A DNA stretch of 64,000 nt from Mesorhizobium australicum WSM2073. GTDB taxonomy: Bacteria > Pseudomonadota > Alphaproteobacteria > Rhizobiales > Rhizobiaceae. The stretch covers positions 2,494,001 to 2,558,000 of the forward strand of contig NC_019973.1 of the NCBI RefSeq assembly GCF_000230995.2. Reading direction: 5' to 3'. A program made the position numbers and the translations under genes. The notes beneath the pieces are model-generated. The model had not been told where the DNA came from. It saw nothing but the letters and a program-made list of their open reading frames with translations, and searched no databases. This document shows, one piece after another, positions 29,667 through 38,362 of the stretch; within the stretch, counting starts at the first letter, position 1; every line of letters begins with the position of its first letter.

Positions 29667-30977
29667 CTATGCGTCCTCCTTCAGACAGCTGTTTTCGACG
29701 CGCGTGAGCGCGGTCCTCGTTTCCGAGACGAGGCGTCCTCTCGAGAAAATGAAGGCGCGGTCCGGCCCGCCTGCAACCAGCGTGTCGGTATCGGTGCAAT
29801 CGGTTACGACGAAGTCGGCCCGGGCACATGAGCGCAGCCCGTAGTCCTTGCCGAGACCCATCAGATGGGCAGGGGCGGTCGTGATCATGCGGTGGGCGGC
29901 GGCAAGCTCGTCGCCGCGCAGGTGGCCTGCGAGGAGCGTCCAGCGGGCGATTTCCAGCATGTCACCCGAGCCGGTTGGCACGAAGGGGTCCTGGATGTTG
30001 TCGGATGCCGTGGCGATGGTGACGCCGGTCCGGTGCAACTCGGCTACGCGCGTTAGGCCGCGCGGCGGCAGCATCTCGGCGTCGCGGCCTTGCAGGTAGA
30101 GGTTGGCGGCAGGCAGCGTAACAACACCGACATCGAGGGCGCGGATGCGTTCGGCGATACGCTGGAATTCCCGACGGGGCAGGGCGCTGAGCACCGACAC
30201 ATGGCTGAAGACGGTGCGTCCCTGCATGCCGAAGCGCTCGACCCTCTCTATGGCGGCATCCAGCAGGTGCACGCCGGCATTAAGGTGCTCGTCCAGATGC
30301 AGGTCGACCGGCTTGCCGGCCTTCACCGCAGCGGAAAACAGGATGTCGAGATAACGCGGCGGGTCTTCGGAAACGGCGGGCGTGCCGCCGACGGCATCAG
30401 CAAGGGCCACCGCGCCATCGATGTTCTTCTCAAGCCAGTCGAAGTCCTGGCCGGGATGTGGCGTCATGAAGGCGACGAGTTGGAGGGTGATACGGTTTTT
30501 TTCGGCATCGCGGATCGCCGCCAGTGTCTCCATGCCGTGGAAACGGGCATCCTTGTCTACGTTGATATGACTGCGGATAGCCGTCGTGCCACGAGACAGA
30601 CATCGCTCGACCGTGCGCGTCGCCCGCTTGTGAATGTCTTCAGGGCCGGCGGTTCCGGCGTACTTGGCAAAGGCCTCGCGGGCGCCCTGCAGCGTGCCGG
30701 AGGGATTGGGCGTGAAGCGCAGCACGCCGGTCTTGTCCAGATGCTGGTGCGCGTCGACAAAGCCCGGGGAAACCAGCATGCCGGTGATATCGATGCGGGC
30801 GTCGCAGGATGTGACGTCGAGGAACGGCTCTACTGCGACAAAACGCCCGTCCGCGCCGACCATGATGTCGCTGACAGCTTGTGAACCATCGGTAGTGACG
30901 ATTGTTCCGCCAGTGAGCGCAAAGGGCTGGCCGGGCGACAGGTGTGCGAGCGAGACAGTTGGATTATCACGTGCCAT
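29667..30977 (-). CDS. Cytosine-deaminase-like amidohydrolase
   Basis: This 436-aa metal-dependent hydrolase belongs to the CodA/AtzC-like branch. Ligands are visible in order: His77 and His79 (HQHLDK), the SHINVD strand (~136-141), His227 and Glu230/His231 (LHLDEH), and Asp326 (SDNIQDPF). CodA enzymes deaminate cytosine or hydrolyse amino-substituted heterocycles. It heads the BMP-transporter operon, so it probably acts on the imported compound in the cytoplasm. The exact substrate is unknown; creatinine- or pterin-like compounds are also possible. Confidence 0.87.
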   Translation of the reverse strand: MARDNPTVSLAHLSPGQPFALTGGTIVTTDGSQAVSDIMVGADGRFVAVEPFLDVTSCDARIDITGMLVSPGFVDAHQHLDKTGVLRFTPNPSGTLQGAREAFAKYAGTAGPEDIHKRATRTVERCLSRGTTAIRSHINVDKDARFHGMETLAAIRDAEKNRITLQLVAFMTPHPGQDFDWLEKNIDGAVALADAVGGTPAVSEDPPRYLDILFSAAVKAGKPVDLHLDEHLNAGVHLLDAAIERVERFGMQGRTVFSHVSVLSALPRREFQRIAERIRALDVGVVTLPAANLYLQGRDAEMLPPRGLTRVAELHRTGVTIATASDNIQDPFVPTGSGDMLEIARWTLLAGHLRGDELAAAHRMITTAPAHLMGLGKDYGLRSCARADFVVTDCTDTDTLVAGGPDRAFIFSRGRLVSETRTALTRVENSCLKEDA

Positions 30978-31179
30978 TTGTCCCCACTTTCTTGTTGTAG
31001 CGGAAAACTAAGCATGGAGCATTAATTAAAACAAATTCATTATTTCAATTGTTTGATAAAATATTCGCAATAATGGCGGGCGGCCGGGTTGTTGGAAGCT
31101 GCAAAAGATCAATTAAAATCAAAGATATGAGACACTGGGCCGATTCGATGGGGGCACCGGCACAGGCCTTTTCAGGAGG
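30978..31179 (-). promoter_or_regulatory. AT-rich spacer upstream of amidohydrolase/transporter operon
   Basis: This spacer holds a markedly AT-rich block (31018-31075) in otherwise GC-rich DNA, including the dyad-like TCAATTGTTTGA. It is likely the promoter region of the amidohydrolase-transporter operon and a possible LysR target. No exact site can be defined. Confidence 0.35.
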
Positions 31180-31980
31180 TCAGTGCCGATATTGCGGTTC
31201 TTCCGCATCGAGCTGTCGGCGGATAGCGGCGAGATGGGCGCGGGCGGAGTCTGCGTCGCCCTCGCGCATCTGCCGGTAGGCGGCCTCGGCAATGGCCGGA
31301 TCGACAGGGGAAACCGTGCGGCCCGTCGACATGGCGAGCGCCTGCACTTCGGCGGCCCGTTCGAGGTAGTAGAGGTCGTCCCAAGCTTCTGCACTGGTCG
31401 GCGCGAGCACCAGCACGCCATGGTGCTTCATGAAGACGATATCGGCATCCCCTGCGGCTTCCGCGATGCGCGCGCCCTCGCGATTATCGAGCGCCAAGCC
31501 GTTGTAGTGCTCATCCACGGCGGTGCGACCGTAGAATTTGAGGGCCGTCTGACCGGCCCAGATCAGCGGCGGACCGTCGGTCATGGAGAGCGCTGTGGCA
31601 TAGCGCATGTGCGTGTGGAAGGCGACCTTGGCGCGCGGCAGGCGGCGGTGGATTTCGGCGTGGATGTAGAAGGCGGTCGCCTCAGGCGTGCCGTCGCCCT
31701 CGATGACGGTGCCGTTGAAATCGCAGATCAGCAGCTTCGAGGCCGTGAGTTCGCGAAAGGCGTAACCGTAGGGATTGACGATGAAGAGATCGTCGTTTCC
31801 CGGCACGACCGCCGAAAAATGGTTGCAGATGCCTTCCTCAAAACCGTTGCGCGCCGCCATGCGGAAACAGGCGGCGAGGTCTTCCCTGGCGGTGCGGATG
31901 GCGGCGGTGGAAAGGTCGGGGCGGTTCGGCCGGCCAGGCACTTCGGAATGCGCGGCGCGGTCTGTCAAAGAGTGAGCCAT
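31180..31980 (-). CDS. Class II aldolase/adducin-family protein
   Basis: This 266-aa protein has the class II aldolase fold. Zinc ligands are suggested by His-x-His in AFHTHMRYA and a histidine in MKHHGVLV, with the acidic catalytic residue in HAEIHRRLP. Family members include fuculose-phosphate aldolase and, notably, decarboxylases of aromatic dihydroxy-acids. The ATG at 31980 follows CCAGGAGCACCC. Its place between a LysR gene and a deaminase-like gene suggests it cleaves or decarboxylates an intermediate of the island's pathway. The reaction is not predictable from sequence. Confidence 0.83.
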   Translation of the reverse strand: MAHSLTDRAAHSEVPGRPNRPDLSTAAIRTAREDLAACFRMAARNGFEEGICNHFSAVVPGNDDLFIVNPYGYAFRELTASKLLICDFNGTVIEGDGTPEATAFYIHAEIHRRLPRAKVAFHTHMRYATALSMTDGPPLIWAGQTALKFYGRTAVDEHYNGLALDNREGARIAEAAGDADIVFMKHHGVLVLAPTSAEAWDDLYYLERAAEVQALAMSTGRTVSPVDPAIAEAAYRQMREGDADSARAHLAAIRRQLDAEEPQYRH

Positions 31981-32203
31981 GGGTGCTCCTGGTCTGTGTG
32001 GCTGGGAGCGGCGGTTTAACCGGAACGCGTTGGCGTTGGGCTCCGCGCACAACAAGCTCCTGGAGGCTGCTGCGCCCTGCCTGCCTGCGCACCGCGCAGT
32101 CCAGCAGCGCCACCAGATAGCGCGGAAATTTTTGCGAGGTCAACCTCGGAGCGGTCGCAATTTCGGGCACAAAACCGCAGCGTATTTGCTGGACTTGTAT
32201 AGT

Positions 32204-33100
32204 TTAGTGCACCGACTTGAGCAGGAAATCACGGAAGCGGCGGGCGGCGGGGGAGAGGGAGCGCGCCCGTTTCTGGATCACGCTGACCTCACGCTTGATG
32301 TGTGGTTCGGTCGGCGTTCGCACGATGAGGCCCATCGAGGTCGCTAGCCGAACGACTGCCGAGGTCATTATCGCAACGCCGAGGCCGGCTTCGACCATGC
32401 CGATGATCGTCAGGGGCAACGCCACCTCCTGCATGGCCTTTTGGAGCGGCAGGACGATGCCGTTGCGAGCCAGTTCGTTTTCCAGCCGGTCGCGAATCGG
32501 GTTGCCGCGCTGCGGGCCAATCAGCTTGCGATCGACAAGGTCGGTCCAGCGCAACTCGGAAAGTCTGACCAGCGGGTCTTCGGAATGCAGCACTATGAGG
32601 AACTCGTCAGTCGTGAGCCGCGTGCCGACGAGTTCCGTGTCGTCCTCCGGCACCGTGCCGACGCCAAGATCCACCGATCCGTTCGCGACCTGTTCCAATA
32701 CGGTTTTCTCGGCCACATCGTGCAGCTCGACGGTCACCTCGGGATGCAGCCTGTTGAAATCGTTGATGAGCGGCGGCAGCAGTAGCGCCGCCTGCACGGT
32801 GCCCGCCGCGATCGAAACTTTCCCCCGTCGGAGCGCGTTCAGCTCGCGCGAACTTTCCACCATGCCCTCGATGTCGGCGACAGCGCGGGCGGCAACCGGC
32901 AGGATGTCCATGCCCGCTTGCGTAAGGCGAAGAAGGCGGGTGTGCCGGTCGAAGAGACGGAGATTGAGATTGTTCTCCAACTGCCGGACCAGTGTGCTGA
33001 CGGCGGATTGCGAGGAGCCAAGCTTGTCGGCGGCCAGCGTAAACTGCCCGAGATTGGCTACGGTGACGAAGGCGCGAAGCTGTTTAAGCGTGATATCCAT
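32204..33100 (-). CDS. LysR-family transcriptional regulator
   Basis: This 298-aa regulator has a winged-helix N-terminus (DITLKQLRAFVTVANLGQFTLAA) and a LysR effector domain. The start is placed at the ATG at 33100; an in-frame TTG nine bases upstream is less likely because the paralogue at 23955-24863 begins at the equivalent methionine. It is divergent from the NCS2 permease gene across 160 bp, the classical LysR layout, so it probably controls the plus-strand operon from 33261. The effector is unknown. Confidence 0.9.
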   Translation of the reverse strand: MDITLKQLRAFVTVANLGQFTLAADKLGSSQSAVSTLVRQLENNLNLRLFDRHTRLLRLTQAGMDILPVAARAVADIEGMVESSRELNALRRGKVSIAAGTVQAALLLPPLINDFNRLHPEVTVELHDVAEKTVLEQVANGSVDLGVGTVPEDDTELVGTRLTTDEFLIVLHSEDPLVRLSELRWTDLVDRKLIGPQRGNPIRDRLENELARNGIVLPLQKAMQEVALPLTIIGMVEAGLGVAIMTSAVVRLATSMGLIVRTPTEPHIKREVSVIQKRARSLSPAARRFRDFLLKSVH

Positions 33101-33260
33101 GCCGGGCAATTCATTCAGTCACTGGTTGAATTAATATTATTATGCTGGTTGTTTGCTGATTTGACCAGCTGCATGATGCTCTTCGTACGGCGTGCGGTGT
33201 CAACGACGAGGCCATGAAAGCCCCTACCGCGCCGGAAGCTGTTCGCTGGGAGGAAAGCGA
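33101..33260. promoter_or_regulatory. Divergent LysR/permease promoter region
   Basis: An AT-rich core (33126-33152, with AATTAATATT) lies between the LysR gene and the permease operon. It should contain both promoters and the LysR binding site, but I could not identify a T-N11-A dyad with confidence. The plus-strand ribosome-binding site GGGAGGAAA is at its end. Confidence 0.4.
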
Positions 33261-34682
33261 ATGACCAATCCCACGGCGGCGGATCCTGTAGAAAAAACGT
33301 ATCCCATCCCGAGCCTAATGGCTTTGGGCCTGCAACACGTCCTTGTCATGTATGCCGGAGCGGTCGCCGTGCCGCTTATCGTCGGCAGTGCGCTTCACTT
33401 ACCCAAGGAACAGATTGCCCTGCTCGTCAGCGCGGACCTGTTCGCCTGTGGCCTCGTCACCATCATCCAGGCGCTCGGCATCTGGAAAATCGGCATTCGC
33501 CTGCCCATCATGATGGGCGTCTCGTTCACCGCGGTGCCCTCGATCATCGCGACGGGCACCAATCCTGACCTCGGCATGCCTGGTATTATCGGGGCTGTCA
33601 TCGGATCCGGCGTCTTCACCATTTTGGTCGCGCCGTTCTTCGGACGCTGGGTGCGTTTCTTCCCGCCGATCGTGACCGGCACGGTCATGTTGATCATCGG
33701 TCTCTCCCTGATGCGCGTCGGCGTGAACTGGGCGGCGGGCGGGCAGCCGATGATCAAGGGACCAGATGGCATGATCCCGAACCCGGCCTATGGCGCGCCT
33801 TTCGCGCTTGCCGTTGCGGCCGTCGTGCTGCTTTCGATCCTGCTGCTCACCCGTGTTCTCAAGGGGTTCCTCTCGAACCTTGCCGTGCTGATGGGAATCG
33901 GCATCGGCTTTGCCATCGCCATTGCCGCCGGCAAGGTCGATTTTTATGGCGTGGCGGATGCCGACTGGGTGCGCGTCATTCACCCGCTCGCCTTCGGCTG
34001 GCCGATCTTCGAATTCTGGTCCACCCTGTCGCTCTGTGCCGTCATGACGGTCATGATGATCGAATCGACCGGGCAGTTCCTGGCGGTCGGCGAGATGACG
34101 GGGCGCAAGATCACCCAGCGCGATCTCACCCGCGGCCTGCGCACCGATGGCGTCGGCAACATCATCGGCGGCCTGCTGAACACCTTCACCTACACGACCT
34201 ATGCACAGAATGTCGGTCTGCTCCAGATTACCGGCGTGCTCAGCCGCTTCGTGGTCGCCGCAGGGGGTGCCATCCTGATCCTGCTGGGTGTGCTGCCGAA
34301 GGTGGCCTTCGTCAGCGCGTCGATCCCGAGCTACGTCGTCGGCGGCGCCGCTATCGTGATGTTCGGCATGGTCTCGGCGACCGGTGTGAAAATCCTGTCA
34401 AAGGTCGATTTCGCTACCAACCGGTGCAACCTCTACATCGTCGCGGTCAGTGTCGGCCTCGCCATGGTGCCGGTCGTTGCGGAAAACATCTTCGATCAAC
34501 TGCCTGCCACGGTTGGAAAATTCCTGCACAGCGGCGTGCTGGTCGGCACCTTCGCGGCGGCATTGCTCAACATTCTCTTCAATGGCGTGCCGGCGAAGGA
34601 GCCGCAAGACGCTGAGCAGCAGAGCGGTGTGCCCGCGGCCGACCCGCCTGAAATGGCAAGCAATACTAGTCCAGCGGCCTAG
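33261..34682 (+). CDS. NCS2-family xanthine/uracil-type permease
   Basis: This 473-aa protein has about 12-14 membrane helices and the nucleobase:cation symporter-2 signature: LGLQHVLVMYAGAVAVPLIVG at the N-terminus, the NFTYTTYAQN-like stretch (NTFTYTTYAQNVGLLQIT) and QFLAVGEMTG. Substrates of the family are xanthine, urate, uracil and related bases. It leads the plus-strand operon that encodes the molybdenum hydroxylase, so it probably imports the heterocyclic substrate. The ATG at 33261 has a GGGAGGAAAGC ribosome-binding site. The acidic C-terminal tail is variable. Confidence 0.92.
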   Translation: MTNPTAADPVEKTYPIPSLMALGLQHVLVMYAGAVAVPLIVGSALHLPKEQIALLVSADLFACGLVTIIQALGIWKIGIRLPIMMGVSFTAVPSIIATGTNPDLGMPGIIGAVIGSGVFTILVAPFFGRWVRFFPPIVTGTVMLIIGLSLMRVGVNWAAGGQPMIKGPDGMIPNPAYGAPFALAVAAVVLLSILLLTRVLKGFLSNLAVLMGIGIGFAIAIAAGKVDFYGVADADWVRVIHPLAFGWPIFEFWSTLSLCAVMTVMMIESTGQFLAVGEMTGRKITQRDLTRGLRTDGVGNIIGGLLNTFTYTTYAQNVGLLQITGVLSRFVVAAGGAILILLGVLPKVAFVSASIPSYVVGGAAIVMFGMVSATGVKILSKVDFATNRCNLYIVAVSVGLAMVPVVAENIFDQLPATVGKFLHSGVLVGTFAAALLNILFNGVPAKEPQDAEQQSGVPAADPPEMASNTSPAA

Positions 34683-34716
34683 CGCCGCCGGAGCCCCGAA
34701 CCCCATGAGGACTGCC

Positions 34717-35580
34717 ATGAGGCGCTTTGAATATCATCGGGCGGACACGCTGGAGCAGGCGTCCCGCCTTCTCACCGATCTCGGCGATGACACCTTTCTG
34801 TTCAACGGTGGTACGGACCTTCTGGTCGAAATCCGCGAACGACTGCGCCGCGTGCGCAACGTTGTCGATATCAAGCAGATCCCCGGCCTCTCCGACATCA
34901 CCTATGATGAGACCCGAGGCCTGACTTTTGGCGCGCTGGTGACCGTCGGTCGACTGGAGTGCCTGCCCCTGGTCTGCCAGCGTTATCCGAACCTGCGTGC
35001 GGCCTTCGCCTCGCTGGGCTCCATCCAGGTTCGCAATCGGGCCACCGTCATCGGTAATGTCTGTCGAGCCTCCCCGTCGGCGGACACGATCCCGCCGCTG
35101 ATGGCCGACGGCGCCTTCATCCATATCTACAGCCGAACGAACATGCGCGTCGTGCCGCTCGCCGAATTCTTCACCGGCCCCGGCAAGACCGTGCTCGCCA
35201 AGGGCGAGATCGTCACCGGCATCACCGTGCCGCCCGCCGGCGACAACACCGGCAAGGCCTATCTCAAGCACGGCCGTCGCAAAGCGATGGAGCTTTCCAC
35301 CGTCGGCGTCGCCGTCAGCCTTTGCATGGACGACGGCGTGTGCAGCGACATCCGCATCGCGCTCGGCGCGGTCGGTGCGACCGTGCTGCGGGCGCCGGAG
35401 GCGGAAGCCATGCTGCGCGGCACACGGCTCGACGCGGCAACCGTCAAGAGTGCTGCCAACAAGGCGATGGAAGAGTGCACTCCGATCAGCAACGTGCGGG
35501 CCAGCGCCGATTACCGACGCGACATGGTCGGTGTGCTGACCGGCCGTGCGATCAAACAGGCATTGGAGGCTTTCGCGTGA
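34717..35580 (+). CDS. Molybdenum hydroxylase, FAD-binding subunit
   Basis: This 287-aa medium subunit of the xanthine-oxidase family has the FAD-binding FNGGTDLLVEIRERL segment and a second site in GSIQVRNRATVIGNVCRASPSAD. It passes electrons from the iron-sulfur subunit to an acceptor. Of two in-frame ATGs (34705, 34717) the second has AGGA at the right distance. It overlaps the next gene by 4 bp. The closest feel is to HcrB/CoxM-type subunits; the substrate is set by the large subunit. Confidence 0.92.
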   Translation: MRRFEYHRADTLEQASRLLTDLGDDTFLFNGGTDLLVEIRERLRRVRNVVDIKQIPGLSDITYDETRGLTFGALVTVGRLECLPLVCQRYPNLRAAFASLGSIQVRNRATVIGNVCRASPSADTIPPLMADGAFIHIYSRTNMRVVPLAEFFTGPGKTVLAKGEIVTGITVPPAGDNTGKAYLKHGRRKAMELSTVGVAVSLCMDDGVCSDIRIALGAVGATVLRAPEAEAMLRGTRLDAATVKSAANKAMEECTPISNVRASADYRRDMVGVLTGRAIKQALEAFA

Positions 35581-36059
35581 AACGGATCGTCGAACTCACC
35601 ATCAATGGCGAGCCCCGCGACATGACGGTGGATACCTGCCGTTCGCTACTCGACGCGCTGCGCGACGATGTTGGCCTTACCGGCACCAAGAAGGGCTGCG
35701 ACGTCGGCGACTGCGGCGCCTGCACCGTTATCGTCGACGGCGAACCGGTCAATGCCTGTCTGATGCTCGCCGTTGAGGCCGAGGGCCGGACGGTCGAGAC
35801 CGTGGAAGGGCTCCAGCCCGGCGTCGATACGCTACATCCGCTGCAGGATGCCTTCATGCGGCACGGCGCCTCGCAATGCGGCTTCTGCACGCCGGGCATC
35901 CTGATGATGGCCAAGAAGCTGCTCGACGACAATCCACGCCCGACGGACGAGGACATTCGCTTCGGCCTAAGCGGCAATATCTGCCGCTGCACCGGGTACA
36001 CCAAGATTTTCGACGCGATCAAATCCGCCGCGCTCGAGATGGAGGCAGCAAGATCATGA
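35577..36059 (+). CDS. Molybdenum hydroxylase, [2Fe-2S] subunit
   Basis: This 160-aa small subunit carries two clusters. Cys41, Cys46, Cys49 and Cys61 (GCDVGDCGACT, NAC) form the plant-type cluster; Cys101, Cys104, Cys136 and Cys138 (QCGFCTPG, CRCTG) form the second. It starts with GTG at 35577, overlapping the preceding TGA, and is followed by a 4-bp ATGA overlap, so the three subunits are translationally coupled. Confidence 0.94.
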   Translation: MKRIVELTINGEPRDMTVDTCRSLLDALRDDVGLTGTKKGCDVGDCGACTVIVDGEPVNACLMLAVEAEGRTVETVEGLQPGVDTLHPLQDAFMRHGASQCGFCTPGILMMAKKLLDDNPRPTDEDIRFGLSGNICRCTGYTKIFDAIKSAALEMEAARS

Positions 36060-38362
36060 ACGTGACGGCCCCTATCGGAGAGCGGGAATTCAAGATCGTC
36101 GGCAAGAGCGTCAAACGCGACGACGTGTTGGAAAAAGTGACGGGCGAGGCCGAATATACCGGCGACGTCAAATTGCCAGGCATGCTGCACGGCAAGATCA
36201 AGCGCGCCGCCATTGCGCACGCCCGCATCAAGAGCATCGATGTCAGCAAGGCGCTCGCCTATCCGGGCGTGAAGGCTGTGCTGACCCATGAAAACGTGCC
36301 GCGCGTGCTGCATTACGGCTCACCGCATCCGCGCTCGGCCTCTTGCACCAAGGACCAGTATATCCTCGACGACAAGGTGCGGTTCTGGGGTGAGGGCGTC
36401 GCCGCCGTTGCGGCCATCAGCGAAGAGATCGCCGACGAGGCGCTCGATCTGATCGAGGTCGAATACGAGCCCTTGCCGGCCGTCTTCGAGCCGGAAGACG
36501 CAGCCCAGCCCGGCGCGCCGCTGATCCACAATGTCGGTCCTGGCGGCAACCTGGTACTCGATCCGGTGCGCGTCAATCGCGGGAATATCGACGCTGGTTT
36601 TGCCCAGGCGGATTTCGTACTTGAAGGCACCTTCTCCGGCGGGCGGCCGCATCCGGCCTATATGGAGCCGAATGTCTGCATCGCCGACTGGGACGGCTCC
36701 AACAAGCTGACTTTCTGGACCTCGACGCAGACCGCCTTCATGGTGCGCGGCATCCTGGCCGAAGTGCTCGGCCTGCCACTCACCAAGGTGCGCGTTCTCG
36801 TCGACCACATGGGCGGCGGCTTCGGCGCCAAGCAGGACTGTTTCCAGCACGAATTCCTTTGCGCACTACTCGCAAAGGAAACGCGCCGGCCCGTGAAGAT
36901 GGAATTCACCCGCCACGAGACCTTCGTCGCCGGCCGTTCGCGCCACCCCTGCAGGGTCTGGTTGAAGCAGGGCTTCAAGAATGACGGCACGCTCGTGGCG
37001 CGTGACATGAAGCTTGTCTATGACTCCGGCGCTTACGGCTCGCATGGCCCGGGCGTGACCATCGTCGGCACCAATGCCGCGACCTCGCTCTATCGCTGCG
37101 AGAACGTTCGGCTAGAAGGTCGCTGCGTCTACACCAATACGCCGATCAACGGCGCCTTCCGCGGCTACGGCGTGGTGCAGAGCTACTATGCGCTCGACAT
37201 CCAGATGGACGAGGCGGCTGAAAGGCTCGGCATGGACCCGGCGGAACTGAAGCTGAAGAACGTGGTGCGCGCGGGCGATATCGCCCCGTCCGGTCACCCG
37301 ATCCTCGGCCACGGCCTGGAAATCTGCCTTCAGCACGGCATCGATGTGCTCGACTGGAAGAAGCTGCGCAACCGTGACCGCACGCCGGACCCGAAGCACC
37401 CCCATATCAGCAAGGGCTGGGGCATCGGCTGCGAAATGCATGGTTCTTCAGCCTATCCGGGCATCAAGGAACAGGGCAACGCGACCGTGAAGGTCAACGA
37501 GGACGGCACGGTGACGCTGCTCACCGGCGCTGCCGGTCTCGGCACCGGCGCGCATACGGCGCTGGCACAGATCGTTGCCGAAGAACTCGGCGTGCGCTTC
37601 GAAGAGGTCGGCATCATCCATGGCGATACGGATGTCGTGCCGTGGGACATCGGCGCCTTCGCCAGCCACACGACCTATCTGGTCGGCACCGCTGCCAAGA
37701 TGGCGGCCACCAAGGTGCGCGGGGCCGTTCTCGAGCGGGCTGCGATGAAGCTGCAAGTCACGCCCGGCGAGATCGACCTTTCCGAAGGCCGGATCTTCGT
37801 CACGGCCGAGCCGGGCCGCTTCATGACGGTTGCCGAGGCGATGGGTCCCTCGCGCGGTATCCCGGCCACCAACATCGTGGCCAATGGCACCTACGAGCCG
37901 ACGAAATCCTATTCCTTCGCCGCGCATTTCACAGAAGTGGACGTGGATACGGAAACGGGCATCGTCGAGGTCAAACGGGTTATCCCGGTGCACGATATCG
38001 GCCGGGTCATCCACCCGATTGCGGCGCAGGGCCAGATCGAGGGCGGCATCCAGCAAGGCATCGGCCACACGCTGACCGAGGACTACATCATCGACAAGAA
38101 GACCGGCCGGTCGCTGAACGCCGGCCTCGTCGACTACAAGATGCCGCTCTCCATGGACATGCCCGATATCGAGACGATCATCCTCGAAGCCGCGCCCGAT
38201 CCGGGCGGCCCATGGGGCGCCAAGGGCGTCGGCGAAGACCCGATCATCGCCATCGGCCCCGCCATCGCCAATGCCATCCACGACGCCATCGGCGTCCGCT
38301 TCCATCACTATCCGATCACCCCCGAAGACATCCTGAAAGCCTTGAGGGAGAAGGGCGCATGA
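36056..38362 (+). CDS. Molybdenum hydroxylase, molybdopterin-binding large subunit
   Basis: This 768-aa subunit belongs to the xanthine dehydrogenase / 4-hydroxybenzoyl-CoA reductase family. The substrate/cofactor loops DHMGGGFGAKQD and GAFRGYG are present, and the catalytic glutamate is Glu727 in GVGEDP near the C-terminus. Such enzymes hydroxylate electron-poor ring carbons using water. The Phe/Arg residues that mark true xanthine dehydrogenases are not obvious to me, so the substrate is open; purines, pyridines or aroyl-CoA are possible. Overlaps with both neighbours show a tight operon. Confidence 0.92.
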   Translation: MNVTAPIGEREFKIVGKSVKRDDVLEKVTGEAEYTGDVKLPGMLHGKIKRAAIAHARIKSIDVSKALAYPGVKAVLTHENVPRVLHYGSPHPRSASCTKDQYILDDKVRFWGEGVAAVAAISEEIADEALDLIEVEYEPLPAVFEPEDAAQPGAPLIHNVGPGGNLVLDPVRVNRGNIDAGFAQADFVLEGTFSGGRPHPAYMEPNVCIADWDGSNKLTFWTSTQTAFMVRGILAEVLGLPLTKVRVLVDHMGGGFGAKQDCFQHEFLCALLAKETRRPVKMEFTRHETFVAGRSRHPCRVWLKQGFKNDGTLVARDMKLVYDSGAYGSHGPGVTIVGTNAATSLYRCENVRLEGRCVYTNTPINGAFRGYGVVQSYYALDIQMDEAAERLGMDPAELKLKNVVRAGDIAPSGHPILGHGLEICLQHGIDVLDWKKLRNRDRTPDPKHPHISKGWGIGCEMHGSSAYPGIKEQGNATVKVNEDGTVTLLTGAAGLGTGAHTALAQIVAEELGVRFEEVGIIHGDTDVVPWDIGAFASHTTYLVGTAAKMAATKVRGAVLERAAMKLQVTPGEIDLSEGRIFVTAEPGRFMTVAEAMGPSRGIPATNIVANGTYEPTKSYSFAAHFTEVDVDTETGIVEVKRVIPVHDIGRVIHPIAAQGQIEGGIQQGIGHTLTEDYIIDKKTGRSLNAGLVDYKMPLSMDMPDIETIILEAAPDPGGPWGAKGVGEDPIIAIGPAIANAIHDAIGVRFHHYPITPEDILKALREKGA

